A stretch of 64,000 bases of DNA from RPRB01 sp035501615. Lineage in GTDB: Bacteria > Myxococcota > Myxococcia > Myxococcales > Myxococcaceae. The translations under genes were made by a program, and so were the position numbers. Below the pieces are notes generated by a model. It was not told the origin of the DNA, made no database searches, and saw only the letters and a list, made by a program, of their open reading frames with translations. Where the stretch lies: the NCBI GenBank assembly GCA_035501615.1, contig DATJVY010000001.1, positions 1 through 64,000 on the forward strand, read 5' to 3'. Below are positions 19,855-28,543 of this stretch, one piece after another; positions within the stretch are counted from its first letter, which is position 1, and the number at the start of each line of letters is the position of its first letter.

Positions 19855-20657
19855 GCAGCGTCTCTTTCTCGGAGTCGGGCCCCCAGGGCGGCGAAGTCGA
19901 AGAGCTCCCGGTCGGCGAGATGGGAAGGGCGCACGTTCCCCATCGCGGAGAGGATGCTGCTCCGGACGTTCGGGATCTCGGCCTCGAGGTCCTCGAGCAG
20001 GCGCTTCATCCGCTTGCGCTGCAGCTGCTCCTGGGTGCCGCAGAGGTCGCAGGGGATGATCGGAAAGCGCTTGAGCTCGGCATACTCGGCGATCTCCGCC
20101 TCCGGCGCGTAGATCAGCGGGCGGATGACGGTGTTCCGGCCGTCGTCGGAGCGGAGCACCGGAGGCATTCCCCGCAGCGTCCCGGCGAAGAAGAGGTTGA
20201 GGAGCAGCGTCTCCGCCGCGTCGTCCCGGTGGTGACCGAGGGCGATCTTGTTGCAGCCCAGGTCCACCGCGGCGTTGTAGAGGATGCCCCGGCGCAGGCG
20301 AGAGCAGACCGTGCACATCGTCTTTCCCGCCGGCGTCTTCTCCAGGACGATGGAGTACGTGTCCTCGCGAAGGAGGCGGTATGGGACGCCCTCGGCGGCG
20401 AAGTGATCGACCAGCCGCTGTCCGGGGAACCCGGGGTGCCCCTGGTCGAGCGTCACCGCGAGCAGCTCGAAGCGCACCGGGCTCCGGCGTTGCAAGATCC
20501 GGAGGAGCTCGAGCAAGGTGTGCGAGTCCTTGCCTCCCGACACTCCGACCATGATCCGGTCGCCCTCGGCGACGAGGCCGAAGTCCGCGATCGCCCGGCC
20601 GACGTGGCCGAGCAGGCTCTTCTCCAGGCGTGATTCGGTCTCCACGGCGGGCGGCAT
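19851..20657 (-). CDS. ttcA: tRNA 2-thiocytidine biosynthesis protein TtcA
   Basis: 268 residues. The PP-loop is MVGVSGGKDSHTLL near residue 40. The Fe-S-binding cysteine pair is TMCTVCSRLRRG near 120, and a further CDLCGTQEQLQRKRMKRLL motif lies near 210. GHHRDDAAETLLLNLF is the TtcA/TilS-type loop. It thiolates C32 of certain tRNAs using ATP and an iron-sulfur cluster. The ATG at 20657 starts the conserved region. First gene of ttcA-terB-like-phnD-like, divergent from rnd with only 33 bp between starts. Confidence 0.9.
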   Translation of the reverse strand: MPPAVETESRLEKSLLGHVGRAIADFGLVAEGDRIMVGVSGGKDSHTLLELLRILQRRSPVRFELLAVTLDQGHPGFPGQRLVDHFAAEGVPYRLLREDTYSIVLEKTPAGKTMCTVCSRLRRGILYNAAVDLGCNKIALGHHRDDAAETLLLNLFFAGTLRGMPPVLRSDDGRNTVIRPLIYAPEAEIAEYAELKRFPIIPCDLCGTQEQLQRKRMKRLLEDLEAEIPNVRSSILSAMGNVRPSHLADRELFDFAALGARLRERDAA

Positions 20658-20690
20658 CCTAGAGACCTCCGCTGTAAAAGACGACCCTTC

Positions 20691-21833
20691 GTGACCCCCT
20701 TCGGCCAGCCCACCCACGATGTCACCGATCCGACCGGAACGGAGGCGGTGGTGCGGGCGCTGGAGCCGGAACTGCTCTTTGCGGTTGACCTCGAGGCCGA
20801 TGCGATGCACGCCTTTCGGGCGCGGTTGTGCTTCCTGCAGATCGGCACCGACCGGGACATCTGGCTACTGGACACGCTGGCGCCCGGCGTCCAGGCCTCC
20901 TCGATGGCGGCGCTCTTCGCCGATCCGCTCCGCACCAAGGTGTTCCACGCCGCCCAGGGCGACCTCCAGTTCCTCGCCGAGGCGGGGGTCCGGGTCCGCG
21001 GGTTGTTCGACACCCACCGCGCGGCAACGCTCCTCGGCTGGCCCAAGGTGGGGCTGGCGGATCTGGTCGCCGAGAAGCTGGGGGTCACGCTCGACAAGGC
21101 CCACCAGCAGTCGGACTTCTCCATCCGTCCGGTGCCGCCCCAGATGCGGACGTACATCGCCGACGACGTCCGGTACCTCACCGAGCTGGGGCGTCTCGTG
21201 AGCGCGGCGGTCGCCGGGGCGGACATCGTGGAGGAGGTCCAGCTCGACTGCGAGCGGCTGACCGACGAGGCGATGGCGCGCCCGGCGGTGGCGCCCTTCG
21301 CCCCGAAGATTCCCCGGACGATTCCCCCGGCGGACCAGGCCTTCCAGCTCGCTGCCGGCACGCGGCTGCACGCTCTGCGGCTGGCCTGGGCGGAGGCGGC
21401 GGACGTCCCGATGGGGCGGATGCTCTCCAACGCCGCCATCCAGGAGCTGGTGACCCGGCCACCGCGGGACCGCCGGTCGCTGGCGCGAACGCCGGGGGTG
21501 CGTGGCCAGGTGGTGCGGGAGCACGGCGACGAGGTGCTCGGGCTCCTCGGAGCGCTCCGGGCGGCGGCCGATCGCGGGGAGCTGCCCGCCCCGCCCGCTC
21601 CGGTCCGGGACCCGCGCCGGAGGCACCGGGAGGAGGCGCTCAAGGAGTTCCGGGCGAGCAAGGCGGTGGAGCGCAGCGTGACGCCGAGCGTGGTGCTGCC
21701 CAATCCGCTGGTCGAGCAGCTCGCCGCCACCCCGCCGGTGGACCTCGAGGCGCTCCGGCGAGTGCCCTACCTGGGGGAGAAGCGGGTACGGCTCTACGGC
21801 GAGGCGCTCCTGCGCCTGCTGGCCGAAGCCTGA
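20691..21833 (+). CDS. rnd: Ribonuclease D
   Basis: 380 residues, normal for RNase D. DEDDy exonuclease motifs: AVDLEADAMHAF (D and E), KVFHAAQGDLQFL (D), LFDTHRAATLLGW, and the final YIADDVRYL (D with the Tyr). Two C-terminal HRDC-type helical domains follow (about 205-290 and 300-380). It trims the 3' ends of tRNA precursors and other RNAs. The GTG start follows a TGTAAAAG box by 10 nt. Pairing with the tRNA-modifying ttcA across a short divergent region gives a small tRNA-processing neighbourhood. Confidence 0.9.
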   Translation: MTPFGQPTHDVTDPTGTEAVVRALEPELLFAVDLEADAMHAFRARLCFLQIGTDRDIWLLDTLAPGVQASSMAALFADPLRTKVFHAAQGDLQFLAEAGVRVRGLFDTHRAATLLGWPKVGLADLVAEKLGVTLDKAHQQSDFSIRPVPPQMRTYIADDVRYLTELGRLVSAAVAGADIVEEVQLDCERLTDEAMARPAVAPFAPKIPRTIPPADQAFQLAAGTRLHALRLAWAEAADVPMGRMLSNAAIQELVTRPPRDRRSLARTPGVRGQVVREHGDEVLGLLGALRAAADRGELPAPPAPVRDPRRRHREEALKEFRASKAVERSVTPSVVLPNPLVEQLAATPPVDLEALRRVPYLGEKRVRLYGEALLRLLAEA

Positions 21834-21843
21834 GCCCGATGAG

Positions 21844-21862
21844 CCGGCGCGTGTCGCGCCGG
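21844..21862 (+). terminator. Possible rnd terminator hairpin
   Basis: CCGGCGCG-TGT-CGCGCCGG is a perfect 8-bp stem with a 3-nt loop, 10 bp after the rnd stop. There is no T-tract behind it, so its termination strength is uncertain, as is usual in high-GC genomes. Confidence 0.4.
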
Positions 21863-21983
21863 TCCACGCGTGTCCCCCCGGTGCGAGTGGCCGAGCAAGA
21901 ACGTTGCGCCGAGCCCTGGACCGGCGGTCAGGGCGCCCAAAGAAGGGGTCGCCCTGAGGGTCGCGTGTAGTAGAACGCGCGCC

Positions 21984-22028
21984 ATGGGCGGTGGCAGCGG
22001 CCGGAGGCGCGAGACTCGCCAGGAATGA
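21984..22028 (+). CDS. 14-codon upstream ORF of the kinase gene
   Basis: A short frame encoding MGGGSGRRRETRQE ends in TGA at 22026-22028, overlapping the kinase ATG at 22025-22027 as ATGA. A TAGTAGAAC box at 21968-21976 would put a transcription start just before this ORF. The kinase itself has AGGA only one base before its ATG and GGAGG 17 bases before, both poorly spaced, so translation may depend on coupling from this ORF. It may also be chance. Confidence 0.4.
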   Translation: MGGGSGRRRETRQE

Positions 22029-25000
22029 GCACCGTCTGCCAGCACTGCGGTGCGAACCTGCTCCCGTTGTCCGCGCGCTGCCCGGCCTGCGGCACGGTGA
22101 ATGCGCCCCCCGTCTCCTGGACGGCGGTGACGCTGGCGCCGGAGGCCACACCGACCGGGGAACACACCCCGCGTTCGCCACCGGGCGGCGTCTCGCCGAC
22201 GCCGGGCGCCGGCGGGGTCGTGGTGGGGCCGCTCGCTCCGGGGATGTCCTTCGGGCGCCGCTACCACATCAAGCGGCTGCTCGGCCTGGGGGGCATGGGC
22301 GCGGTCTACCAGGCCTGGGACACCGAGCTGGGCATCGACGTGGCGATCAAGCTGATCCGCCCGGACATCATCAGCGAGCCGGGTGCCGCCGCCGAGATCC
22401 AGCGGCGCTTCAAGCGGGAGCTGTTGCTCGCCCGGCTGGTGTCGCACCGGAACGTGGTGCGGATCCACGACCTCGGAGAGATCGACGGCATCAAGTACAT
22501 CACCATGTCCTTCGTGGACGGCACGGACCTGGCGACGCTCCTCTCCCGAGAGGGGCAGCTGCCGGTCCGCCGGGCGCTGCAGATCACCCGCCGGATCTGC
22601 GACGGCCTCGTGGCGGCGCACGCCGCGGGCGTGGTGCACCGAGATCTCAAGCCGGCCAACGTCATGGTGGGGGCCGGGGACGACGCGCTGATCACCGACT
22701 TCGGCGTGGCCCGCCTGGTGGGAGACCGCTCCGATGTCGAGCCGGGGACCTCTCCCATCTCGCCGCCCCGTCCGCTCGACCCCCACCACGCCGAGCTGAC
22801 TCAGGCCGGCTCGATGGTGGGAACCCTCGAGTACATGCCGCCCGAGCAGGCCCGGGGCGAGCTCGTCGACCAGAGCGCGGACGTCTACGCGGTGGGGCTG
22901 ATGCTCCACGACATGCTCGACGCACAGGCCCGCCAGACGCGCTGGCCCACGGCGCTCGACGAGCTGAAGTCCCGGCGGGAGCGGGCTCCACCGCCGCTCC
23001 GCGCGGCGAACCCGGACATCCCGGAGGCGATCGACGCCGTCATCGCCCGGTGCACCGATCCCGATCCGGCGAAGCGCTACCGGAGCGCCGCCGAGCTCGC
23101 CGAGGCGCTGGGACGGCTGGACGACGACGGGCGCCTCCTCCGGGTGCGGCGCACGGTCGGCCTCGGGCGGGTGTCGGTGGTCGCGGTGGTGCTCCTCCTC
23201 CTGATCGGGGGGGCGGCCTGGTGGTTCCGGCCTCGTGCCCCCGCCGCGGCGCACGCGCCGGTCAGCGTGGTGATCGCCGACTTCGCCAACACCACCGGCG
23301 ACACGGGCCTCGACCGCACGCTCGAGCCGGTGATCAAGCTGTCGCTGGAGAGCGCTCCCTTCATCACCGCCTACGCCCACAGCGACGTGCGCCGGGCCCT
23401 GAACGTCGACCCTCCGGAGAAGTTCGACGAGCGTGCGGCGAGCGAGCTCGCGGTCAAGCAGGGCCTGGGCGTGGTGGTCTCCGGCGCGATCGAGGCCGCC
23501 GACACCGGTTACCGGCTCCGGGCCACTGCGCGGCAGGCGGTGTCCGGGCAGGTCCTCGCCAGCGCCCAGCGGGACGCGCCACGGCGGGATGCCGTGCTCG
23601 GCGCCGTGGGTGGGCTGGCCGACGAGATCCGCCAACGGCTGGGCGACGAGGCCTCGGATGCCGAGCGCCGCTTCGCCATGGACACGCTCACCGCCACTTC
23701 GATCGACGTGGTGCACGACTACGCCGCGGGAATGGAGGCCCTCTCCTCGAGCCACTTCGAGGATGCGCGGACGAGCTTCCAGCGGGCCGTCCAGGGTGAC
23801 CCCAACTTCGGCCTGGCCCACGCCGGCCTGGCCATCGCCTCGGCCAACCTCGGCCAGCAGCAGGAGGCCCAGCACGACATCGCCGAGGCGGTGCGCCACG
23901 TGGACCGGATGACGGAGCGGGAACGCTTCCGCACCCGCGGGCTCTACTACTACCTGACCGCCGACTACCCGTCCTGCGTGAAGGAGTACGGCGCCCTCGT
24001 CGCCCGCTACCGCTCGGACGCCGCCGCGCACAACAACCGCGCCCTCTGCCTGACGCGGCTGCGCGAGATGCCGAAGGCGCTGGAGGAGATGCGCGAGGTC
24101 GTGGCGATCCTCCCCAACCGGGCGCTCTACCGGGTGAACCTCGCCCTCTACGCGGCCTACGCGAGCGACTTCCCGACCGCGCGCACCGAGGCGTTGCGCG
24201 CGCGGCAGCTGAGCCCGCTGGGAGATCTCCCCCTCGCCTTCGCCGCGCTGGGAAGCGGTGACCTCGACGAAGCGCGCCGGACCTACGAGGGCTTCGCGAA
24301 GGCGAGCCCGGTGGGTGCCTCGTTCGCGTCCTCGGGTCTCGGGGATCTGGCCGTCTACGCCGGGCGCTTCGGCGCTGCGGTGCGCATCCTCCAGGAGGGC
24401 GCGGCGGCCGATCGCGCCGCCGGGAGCCCGGACCGGGCGGCCGCCAAGCTCGCCGCGATCGCGCACGCCGAGCTCGCCCGTGGCCGGAAGACCGAGGCCA
24501 TCGCAGCCGCGCGCCAGGCCCTCCTCACCAGCCAGACGATCAAGATCCGCTTCCTCGCCGGCCGGATCTACGCGCTGACCGGCGACGCCAGCGACGCCCG
24601 GGGCCTCGTCAAGCTCCTGGCCGACGAGCTCCCGGCCGAGCCTCGGGCCTATGCCCGCATCCTGGAGGGAGAGCTGGCCCTCGCGTCGGGAGATCCGCGC
24701 AAGGCCATCGCCCTCCTCGGCGAGGCCAACGGACTTCTCGACACCTGGATCGGCCGGCTGGAGCTGGGGCGGGCCTACCTGGAGGCAGGCGCGTTCGCCC
24801 AGGCGGACTCGGAGCTGGATCGGTGCGTGACCCGCCGAGGCGAGGCGCTCTCGCTCTTCCTCGACGAGGAGCCGACCTTCGGCTTCTACCCTCCGCTCGA
24901 GTACTACCTTGGCCGCGTCCGCGAGGGCCTGCACACCGCGGGCTTCGCCGATGCGTATCGCCGCTACCTCGCGCTCCGCGGCGAGGCCGGCGAGGACCCG

Positions 25001-25048
25001 CTGCTCGCCGAGATCCGCCGGCGAGCAGGCGTGGCCGCCGCCCGCTGA
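22025..25048 (+). CDS. Ser/Thr protein kinase with zinc ribbon, transmembrane helix and TPR region
   Basis: 1007 residues. Domain order: CQHCGANLLPLSARCPACG zinc ribbon (5-24); Hanks-type kinase (about 79-355) with LLGLGGMGAVYQAWD glycine loop, catalytic HRDLKPANVMV near 205, DFGVARLVG near 223 and GTLEYMPPEQARG; one membrane helix near 384-402; a FlgO-like periplasmic stretch (SVVIADFANTTGDTGLD); and TPR-like helices from about 560 to 980. The kinase is cytoplasmic and the TPR part should be outside the membrane, so it may sense an envelope signal. A long activation-loop insert with SPISPPRP follows DFG. Its stop is 3 bp from the convergent metzincin stop. Confidence 0.9.
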   Translation: MSTVCQHCGANLLPLSARCPACGTVNAPPVSWTAVTLAPEATPTGEHTPRSPPGGVSPTPGAGGVVVGPLAPGMSFGRRYHIKRLLGLGGMGAVYQAWDTELGIDVAIKLIRPDIISEPGAAAEIQRRFKRELLLARLVSHRNVVRIHDLGEIDGIKYITMSFVDGTDLATLLSREGQLPVRRALQITRRICDGLVAAHAAGVVHRDLKPANVMVGAGDDALITDFGVARLVGDRSDVEPGTSPISPPRPLDPHHAELTQAGSMVGTLEYMPPEQARGELVDQSADVYAVGLMLHDMLDAQARQTRWPTALDELKSRRERAPPPLRAANPDIPEAIDAVIARCTDPDPAKRYRSAAELAEALGRLDDDGRLLRVRRTVGLGRVSVVAVVLLLLIGGAAWWFRPRAPAAAHAPVSVVIADFANTTGDTGLDRTLEPVIKLSLESAPFITAYAHSDVRRALNVDPPEKFDERAASELAVKQGLGVVVSGAIEAADTGYRLRATARQAVSGQVLASAQRDAPRRDAVLGAVGGLADEIRQRLGDEASDAERRFAMDTLTATSIDVVHDYAAGMEALSSSHFEDARTSFQRAVQGDPNFGLAHAGLAIASANLGQQQEAQHDIAEAVRHVDRMTERERFRTRGLYYYLTADYPSCVKEYGALVARYRSDAAAHNNRALCLTRLREMPKALEEMREVVAILPNRALYRVNLALYAAYASDFPTARTEALRARQLSPLGDLPLAFAALGSGDLDEARRTYEGFAKASPVGASFASSGLGDLAVYAGRFGAAVRILQEGAAADRAAGSPDRAAAKLAAIAHAELARGRKTEAIAAARQALLTSQTIKIRFLAGRIYALTGDASDARGLVKLLADELPAEPRAYARILEGELALASGDPRKAIALLGEANGLLDTWIGRLELGRAYLEAGAFAQADSELDRCVTRRGEALSLFLDEEPTFGFYPPLEYYLGRVREGLHTAGFADAYRRYLALRGEAGEDPLLAEIRRRAGVAAAR

Positions 25049-25051
25049 GGG

Positions 25052-28000
25052 CTACCGGGTGATGGTGGCGAAGTTCGACACCGTGCTCTGCTGGTTGTCG
25101 ACGCAGTTGTAGGCCGGCGTCGGGACGCAGCCCGGGGGCGGCGGAAGCGTGGCCACGACGAAGTAGGTGAACACGTCGTCCCGGTCGTGGTCCCCGTCCC
25201 CGATCCGTTCCTGGTCGAGCGCGGTGGTGACGTTCCCCGGGACGCTGGCGACGAGCTTGCGCCGCGCGAAGTTCTTCGGGGTGACCGTCGGCCCCTGGAC
25301 CCGGTAGACCTGGTACGAGATGGGCGTCCCCACGTTGGGCGCGTTCCAGGCGAGCTGGACCGCGTTCCGGCAAGAGCGGGTCTGGACGATGGTCGCGGTG
25401 AGCCCGCTCGGCGGCGAGCCACCGCCGGCGTTGGCCGCCGTCTCGAGGGTCAGGTCACCACTGCCGGCGGTCCCGTCGGGAGCCGGGGCGCCCAGGTCGC
25501 CGAACCCGAGATCTCCGAACCCGAGGTCCCCGAAGCCCAGGTCGCCGAACCCAAGGTCCCCGAACCCCAGGTCGCCGAACCCGAGGTCCCCGAACCCCAG
25601 ATCCCCGAACCCGAGGTCCCCGAAGCCGGTGGTGTCAAGCGAGAGCCCGCCGCCGACGGCCGGAGCGGGAGGCACCGGGGCGACGCCGGTCGCAGGATCG
25701 ATGACGCTGTAGCTGAGCGAGGGGCTTCCGATCGCCCGGCGTGCGCCGACCTGCCGGAGATCCATGGTGTTGAAGTCGCTCGACCCCGTGAAGGCCTCCC
25801 CGGTCACCCCGTCGAAGTTGGCGTCCTGCGCGTCGGTGCCGGCGATCTGGCCGTTGGCGTTCCAGTCGAGCGAGGTGCTCGTGCTGGCGACCCCGTCGAT
25901 CCGGACGTAGGCCGGATCGGAGGCGGAGAGCGGCGTGCCGTCGCACCGCCGGGTCGCGGGCGAGGTGTGGAGCCCGGAGTCGATGAAGCTCCCCGAGGCG
26001 GGGGCGTACCAGCTGGTCAGGTACGGCGTGGCCGCGCCGAGGCCGAAGGTCTCCACCAGCGCGGACTCGCTGAGCGCTGGCAGCTCCTGACGCGAGAGGT
26101 CGATGACCGGCACGCCCCCCGAGGTGAGGAGGCCGCGCACCTGGAACAGGTAGTTCATCACGCTCTGGTAGTTGGGCTTGCAGTTCGGCTCGATGCTCCC
26201 CGAGGGAACGACGCCGCCGTGCTTGAGCCCCAGGTTGTGGCCGAGCTCGTGGAGGAGGGTCGAGCCCTGGACGAACGGGGTCCCGGTCTGAGCGTCCCAG
26301 AGGCCGAGGGTGACCATGAGATCTCCGCCGCTCGAGTCGGCGATGCCCGACGTGTTCGCCGGAACGGCCGGGTTCTCCACCGAGGCGAGGCCGAGCGCGT
26401 GCGCGAACAGGACGTAGTGGAAGATGTCCTTCCGGGTGCGCGGCATCCGGAGCTCGCAGCCGGCCTGGCCCGCGCTGCAGGCCACCGAGCCGTGGGCGCG
26501 GTCGATGGGAGCGTCGCGGTAGGCCCGGAAGCCGCTCTTCCAGCCCACCACCCCGGGGAAGCCGGGGAACGCGCACTTCTCTCCGGAGGGCGTGAGGCCG
26601 GCGGCCGAGCAGGGCGTCTCGGGGATGGGGTTGCCACCCATCGCCAGCGCCGCGGGGACGATGGCGCAGTCCGGGGTCCAGGTGCTCGCCGAGGCGCAGG
26701 ACCCGGGATCGAAGCCGGCGGTGGGCTGATCGTTCGCGCCCACGTCGAGGTGGACGTGGATCGGGCATTGACCGGGCGCGGCCGTGGAGAGGCAGGCCCC
26801 GCTCTTCACCAGGCTCGGGCGGGGGCCGGCGTTCTGGAGCGCGGTGGCCACCGACTGGAGCGCGCTCCTCGCGGGAAGGTGGGTGTGCCCGTCGCTGCCG
26901 GTGAGGTAGTCGATCTCAACGAAGACGTCCTGGACGTCGGGGCTGGCCCCCATCGTGCCCAGGTCGGGGAGCAGAGCGCCGGTCGGATCGGCCAGCGGCC
27001 ACCCGGAGTAGACGGAGGCGAGACGGCTCGGCTTGTTGCTCCACTCCGACCTCGCCTCCCAGACGTCGAGGAGGCCGTCGCCGTCCCGGTCCTGCACCAC
27101 CGTGCTGAGCACCACCGCCGAGAGGCTGATGCAGTCGAAGCAGCCCTTCTTCCCCGGGTCGATGGTCACCGTGGCCTTCATCGCCCCGGCCTCGAGGGGG
27201 ACGTTCGGGAAGGTGACCGCCTCGAAGCCGGTGTTCGCCCGGAAGGGATTGACCGCGACGAGCTGGTTGTCGGCGGGCGAGGCGGTGCTGCGGATCTGCA
27301 CCCGCTCGCTCTTGCTGGACTGGCCGTCGCCGACGAGGATGCTCATCCGGGCCTGGGGCGAGACACGCGAGGCCTCGTAGAAGCCCTCCAGGGTGAGCTG
27401 CAGCGTCCTGCTGCGCCTGTCGAGCGTGTCGCCCCCGTCGAAGAGCACGATGGAGCGGAGCGGGAGGCGGGGAAGCTGGTACCCGGTGGTGGCGTCGTAG
27501 CCGGTCACCCGGTAGACGATGACCAGCGCTGCACCGAGCGTCGTCGGGAGGCGGTTGCTCCTCCCCATGTCGGGGAGGGTGACCTGGTGACTTCCGGTGA
27601 ACGCGACCTGCACCGGAGCGTTGGGGCTCGTCGGACGGATGCGGGGGAAGAAGGGCATCACGTCGGCACGAAAGGACCAGGTGGCCCTTGCGCGGTGCCA
27701 GGCGTCGTCGTCGTCATCGTCGCCGTCGGGGTCTCCGCACGGGACCGATCCCGCCTTCCCCAGCAGCACCGCGCTCTGGCTGATGTCGTTGCCCTTGAAC
27801 TTCGCGCCCCGGAGCGCCGATGGGTCGGGCGCGCCGCTGGTGGAGATGGTCTGCCAGTAGAGATAGGCGGCGAGGAGCTCGGCGCCGGCGGGAATCTGCG
27901 ACGGATCGATGGTGATGGTCCCGGTGGCGAACCCGTTCACGCCGGTGCGCTGGAGGCCGACGCCCGCCGCCACGTAGTCGCCGGTGACGAAGTAGTTCTT

Positions 28001-28120
28001 GAAGTACCCGAGGCCATCGCTCGCGTCCCCGCCGCCGCCGGCGTGCGCCGGCCGGCCCAGCAGCGCGGCCGCGAGGAGCGCAGCGCCGACCCATCCCCCG
28101 ACGCGTCTGGTCTGCAGCAT
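25052..28120 (-). CDS. Large secreted metzincin-type metalloprotease with FGDLG repeats
   Basis: 1022 residues with a signal peptide (VGAALLAAALLGRPAHAGG). A long beta-rich region follows, with a DRDGDGLLDVW calcium-type loop near 365. The zinc site LLHELGHNLGLKHGG (HExxHxxGxxH) lies near residue 622, followed by QSVMNYLF, which fits a Met-turn. Nine GFGDL repeats (about residues 832-876) then lead to a fibronectin type III-like C-terminus. It should be a secreted protease; the substrate is unknown. The ATG is chosen for the signal peptide, since the open frame continues upstream without one. Divergent lipoprotein gene lies 423 bp away. Confidence 0.85.
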   Translation of the reverse strand: MLQTRRVGGWVGAALLAAALLGRPAHAGGGGDASDGLGYFKNYFVTGDYVAAGVGLQRTGVNGFATGTITIDPSQIPAGAELLAAYLYWQTISTSGAPDPSALRGAKFKGNDISQSAVLLGKAGSVPCGDPDGDDDDDDAWHRARATWSFRADVMPFFPRIRPTSPNAPVQVAFTGSHQVTLPDMGRSNRLPTTLGAALVIVYRVTGYDATTGYQLPRLPLRSIVLFDGGDTLDRRSRTLQLTLEGFYEASRVSPQARMSILVGDGQSSKSERVQIRSTASPADNQLVAVNPFRANTGFEAVTFPNVPLEAGAMKATVTIDPGKKGCFDCISLSAVVLSTVVQDRDGDGLLDVWEARSEWSNKPSRLASVYSGWPLADPTGALLPDLGTMGASPDVQDVFVEIDYLTGSDGHTHLPARSALQSVATALQNAGPRPSLVKSGACLSTAAPGQCPIHVHLDVGANDQPTAGFDPGSCASASTWTPDCAIVPAALAMGGNPIPETPCSAAGLTPSGEKCAFPGFPGVVGWKSGFRAYRDAPIDRAHGSVACSAGQAGCELRMPRTRKDIFHYVLFAHALGLASVENPAVPANTSGIADSSGGDLMVTLGLWDAQTGTPFVQGSTLLHELGHNLGLKHGGVVPSGSIEPNCKPNYQSVMNYLFQVRGLLTSGGVPVIDLSRQELPALSESALVETFGLGAATPYLTSWYAPASGSFIDSGLHTSPATRRCDGTPLSASDPAYVRIDGVASTSTSLDWNANGQIAGTDAQDANFDGVTGEAFTGSSDFNTMDLRQVGARRAIGSPSLSYSVIDPATGVAPVPPAPAVGGGLSLDTTGFGDLGFGDLGFGDLGFGDLGFGDLGFGDLGFGDLGFGDLGFGDLGAPAPDGTAGSGDLTLETAANAGGGSPPSGLTATIVQTRSCRNAVQLAWNAPNVGTPISYQVYRVQGPTVTPKNFARRKLVASVPGNVTTALDQERIGDGDHDRDDVFTYFVVATLPPPPGCVPTPAYNCVDNQQSTVSNFATITR
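25493..25627 (-). repeat. Nine tandem 15-bp repeats encoding GFGDL
   Basis: Nine consecutive 15-bp units inside the metzincin gene, each encoding Gly-Phe-Gly-Asp-Leu. Units differ mostly at third codon positions, so the peptide is perfectly kept while the DNA has drifted. This argues for selection on the protein. The pattern x-D-L-x-x resembles pentapeptide-repeat beta-helices. Confidence 0.9.
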
Positions 28121-28543
28121 CTCACCCCTCCCGTGTCCGCTGCGTCGGGGCGCACTCTGGCTCAACTCCGGGCCGGGCGCCGCAACCTCCGATGGTGAGT
28201 CGATTCTGCCCCTCCCCGCGGCGCGGAGCGGCAATCGTCTCGGAGACACCGTGGAGGCGGGCTCGGTGCGGCGCGGCATGCTTCGGGTGATCCGGAGGCG
28301 AGGCGACGCCGGCGGTGACCGTGCGGTCGCGACGGCGTGTCGTGCCGAGGCTGGCAGGCCGGATGCGAGCTCCGGGTGCCAGGTTCCGCCGGGACGTGTT
28401 GCGTGACGGGTTCGGTCGGTGGATCCGTCCGGCCGTGCGCGCGCCGAGGAGGAGGAACTGGGTCCGTCGCCGTGCCGCGAGGCCCCGGATGAGCCGCCGC
28501 TCTGGCGAGCCACTTGCTTCTCCCGCGCCCCGGGGAGGGGTCG
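28121..28543. other. 423-bp divergent intergenic region
   Basis: Separates the metzincin (minus) from a lipoprotein gene (plus). I see no RNA gene, no repeat and no credible coding frame; open frames here are GC-driven. It presumably holds both promoters, but no clear -35/-10 pair could be recognised. Confidence 0.5.

Noticed and set aside
21794..24934. 1046-codon frame antisense to the Ser/Thr kinase
   Set aside because: Mirror frame of a clearly motif-bearing kinase; composition is typical of GC-driven open frames.
25493..25627. CRISPR-like array
   Set aside because: Units are 15 bp with no spacers and are multiples of three in a coding frame, so this is a protein repeat.
25187..28198. 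1003-codon open frame antisense to the metzincin gene
   Set aside because: High-GC shadow: low-complexity Arg/Gly/Val-rich translation, no start context or motif, while the minus strand encodes a protease with signal peptide and zinc site.
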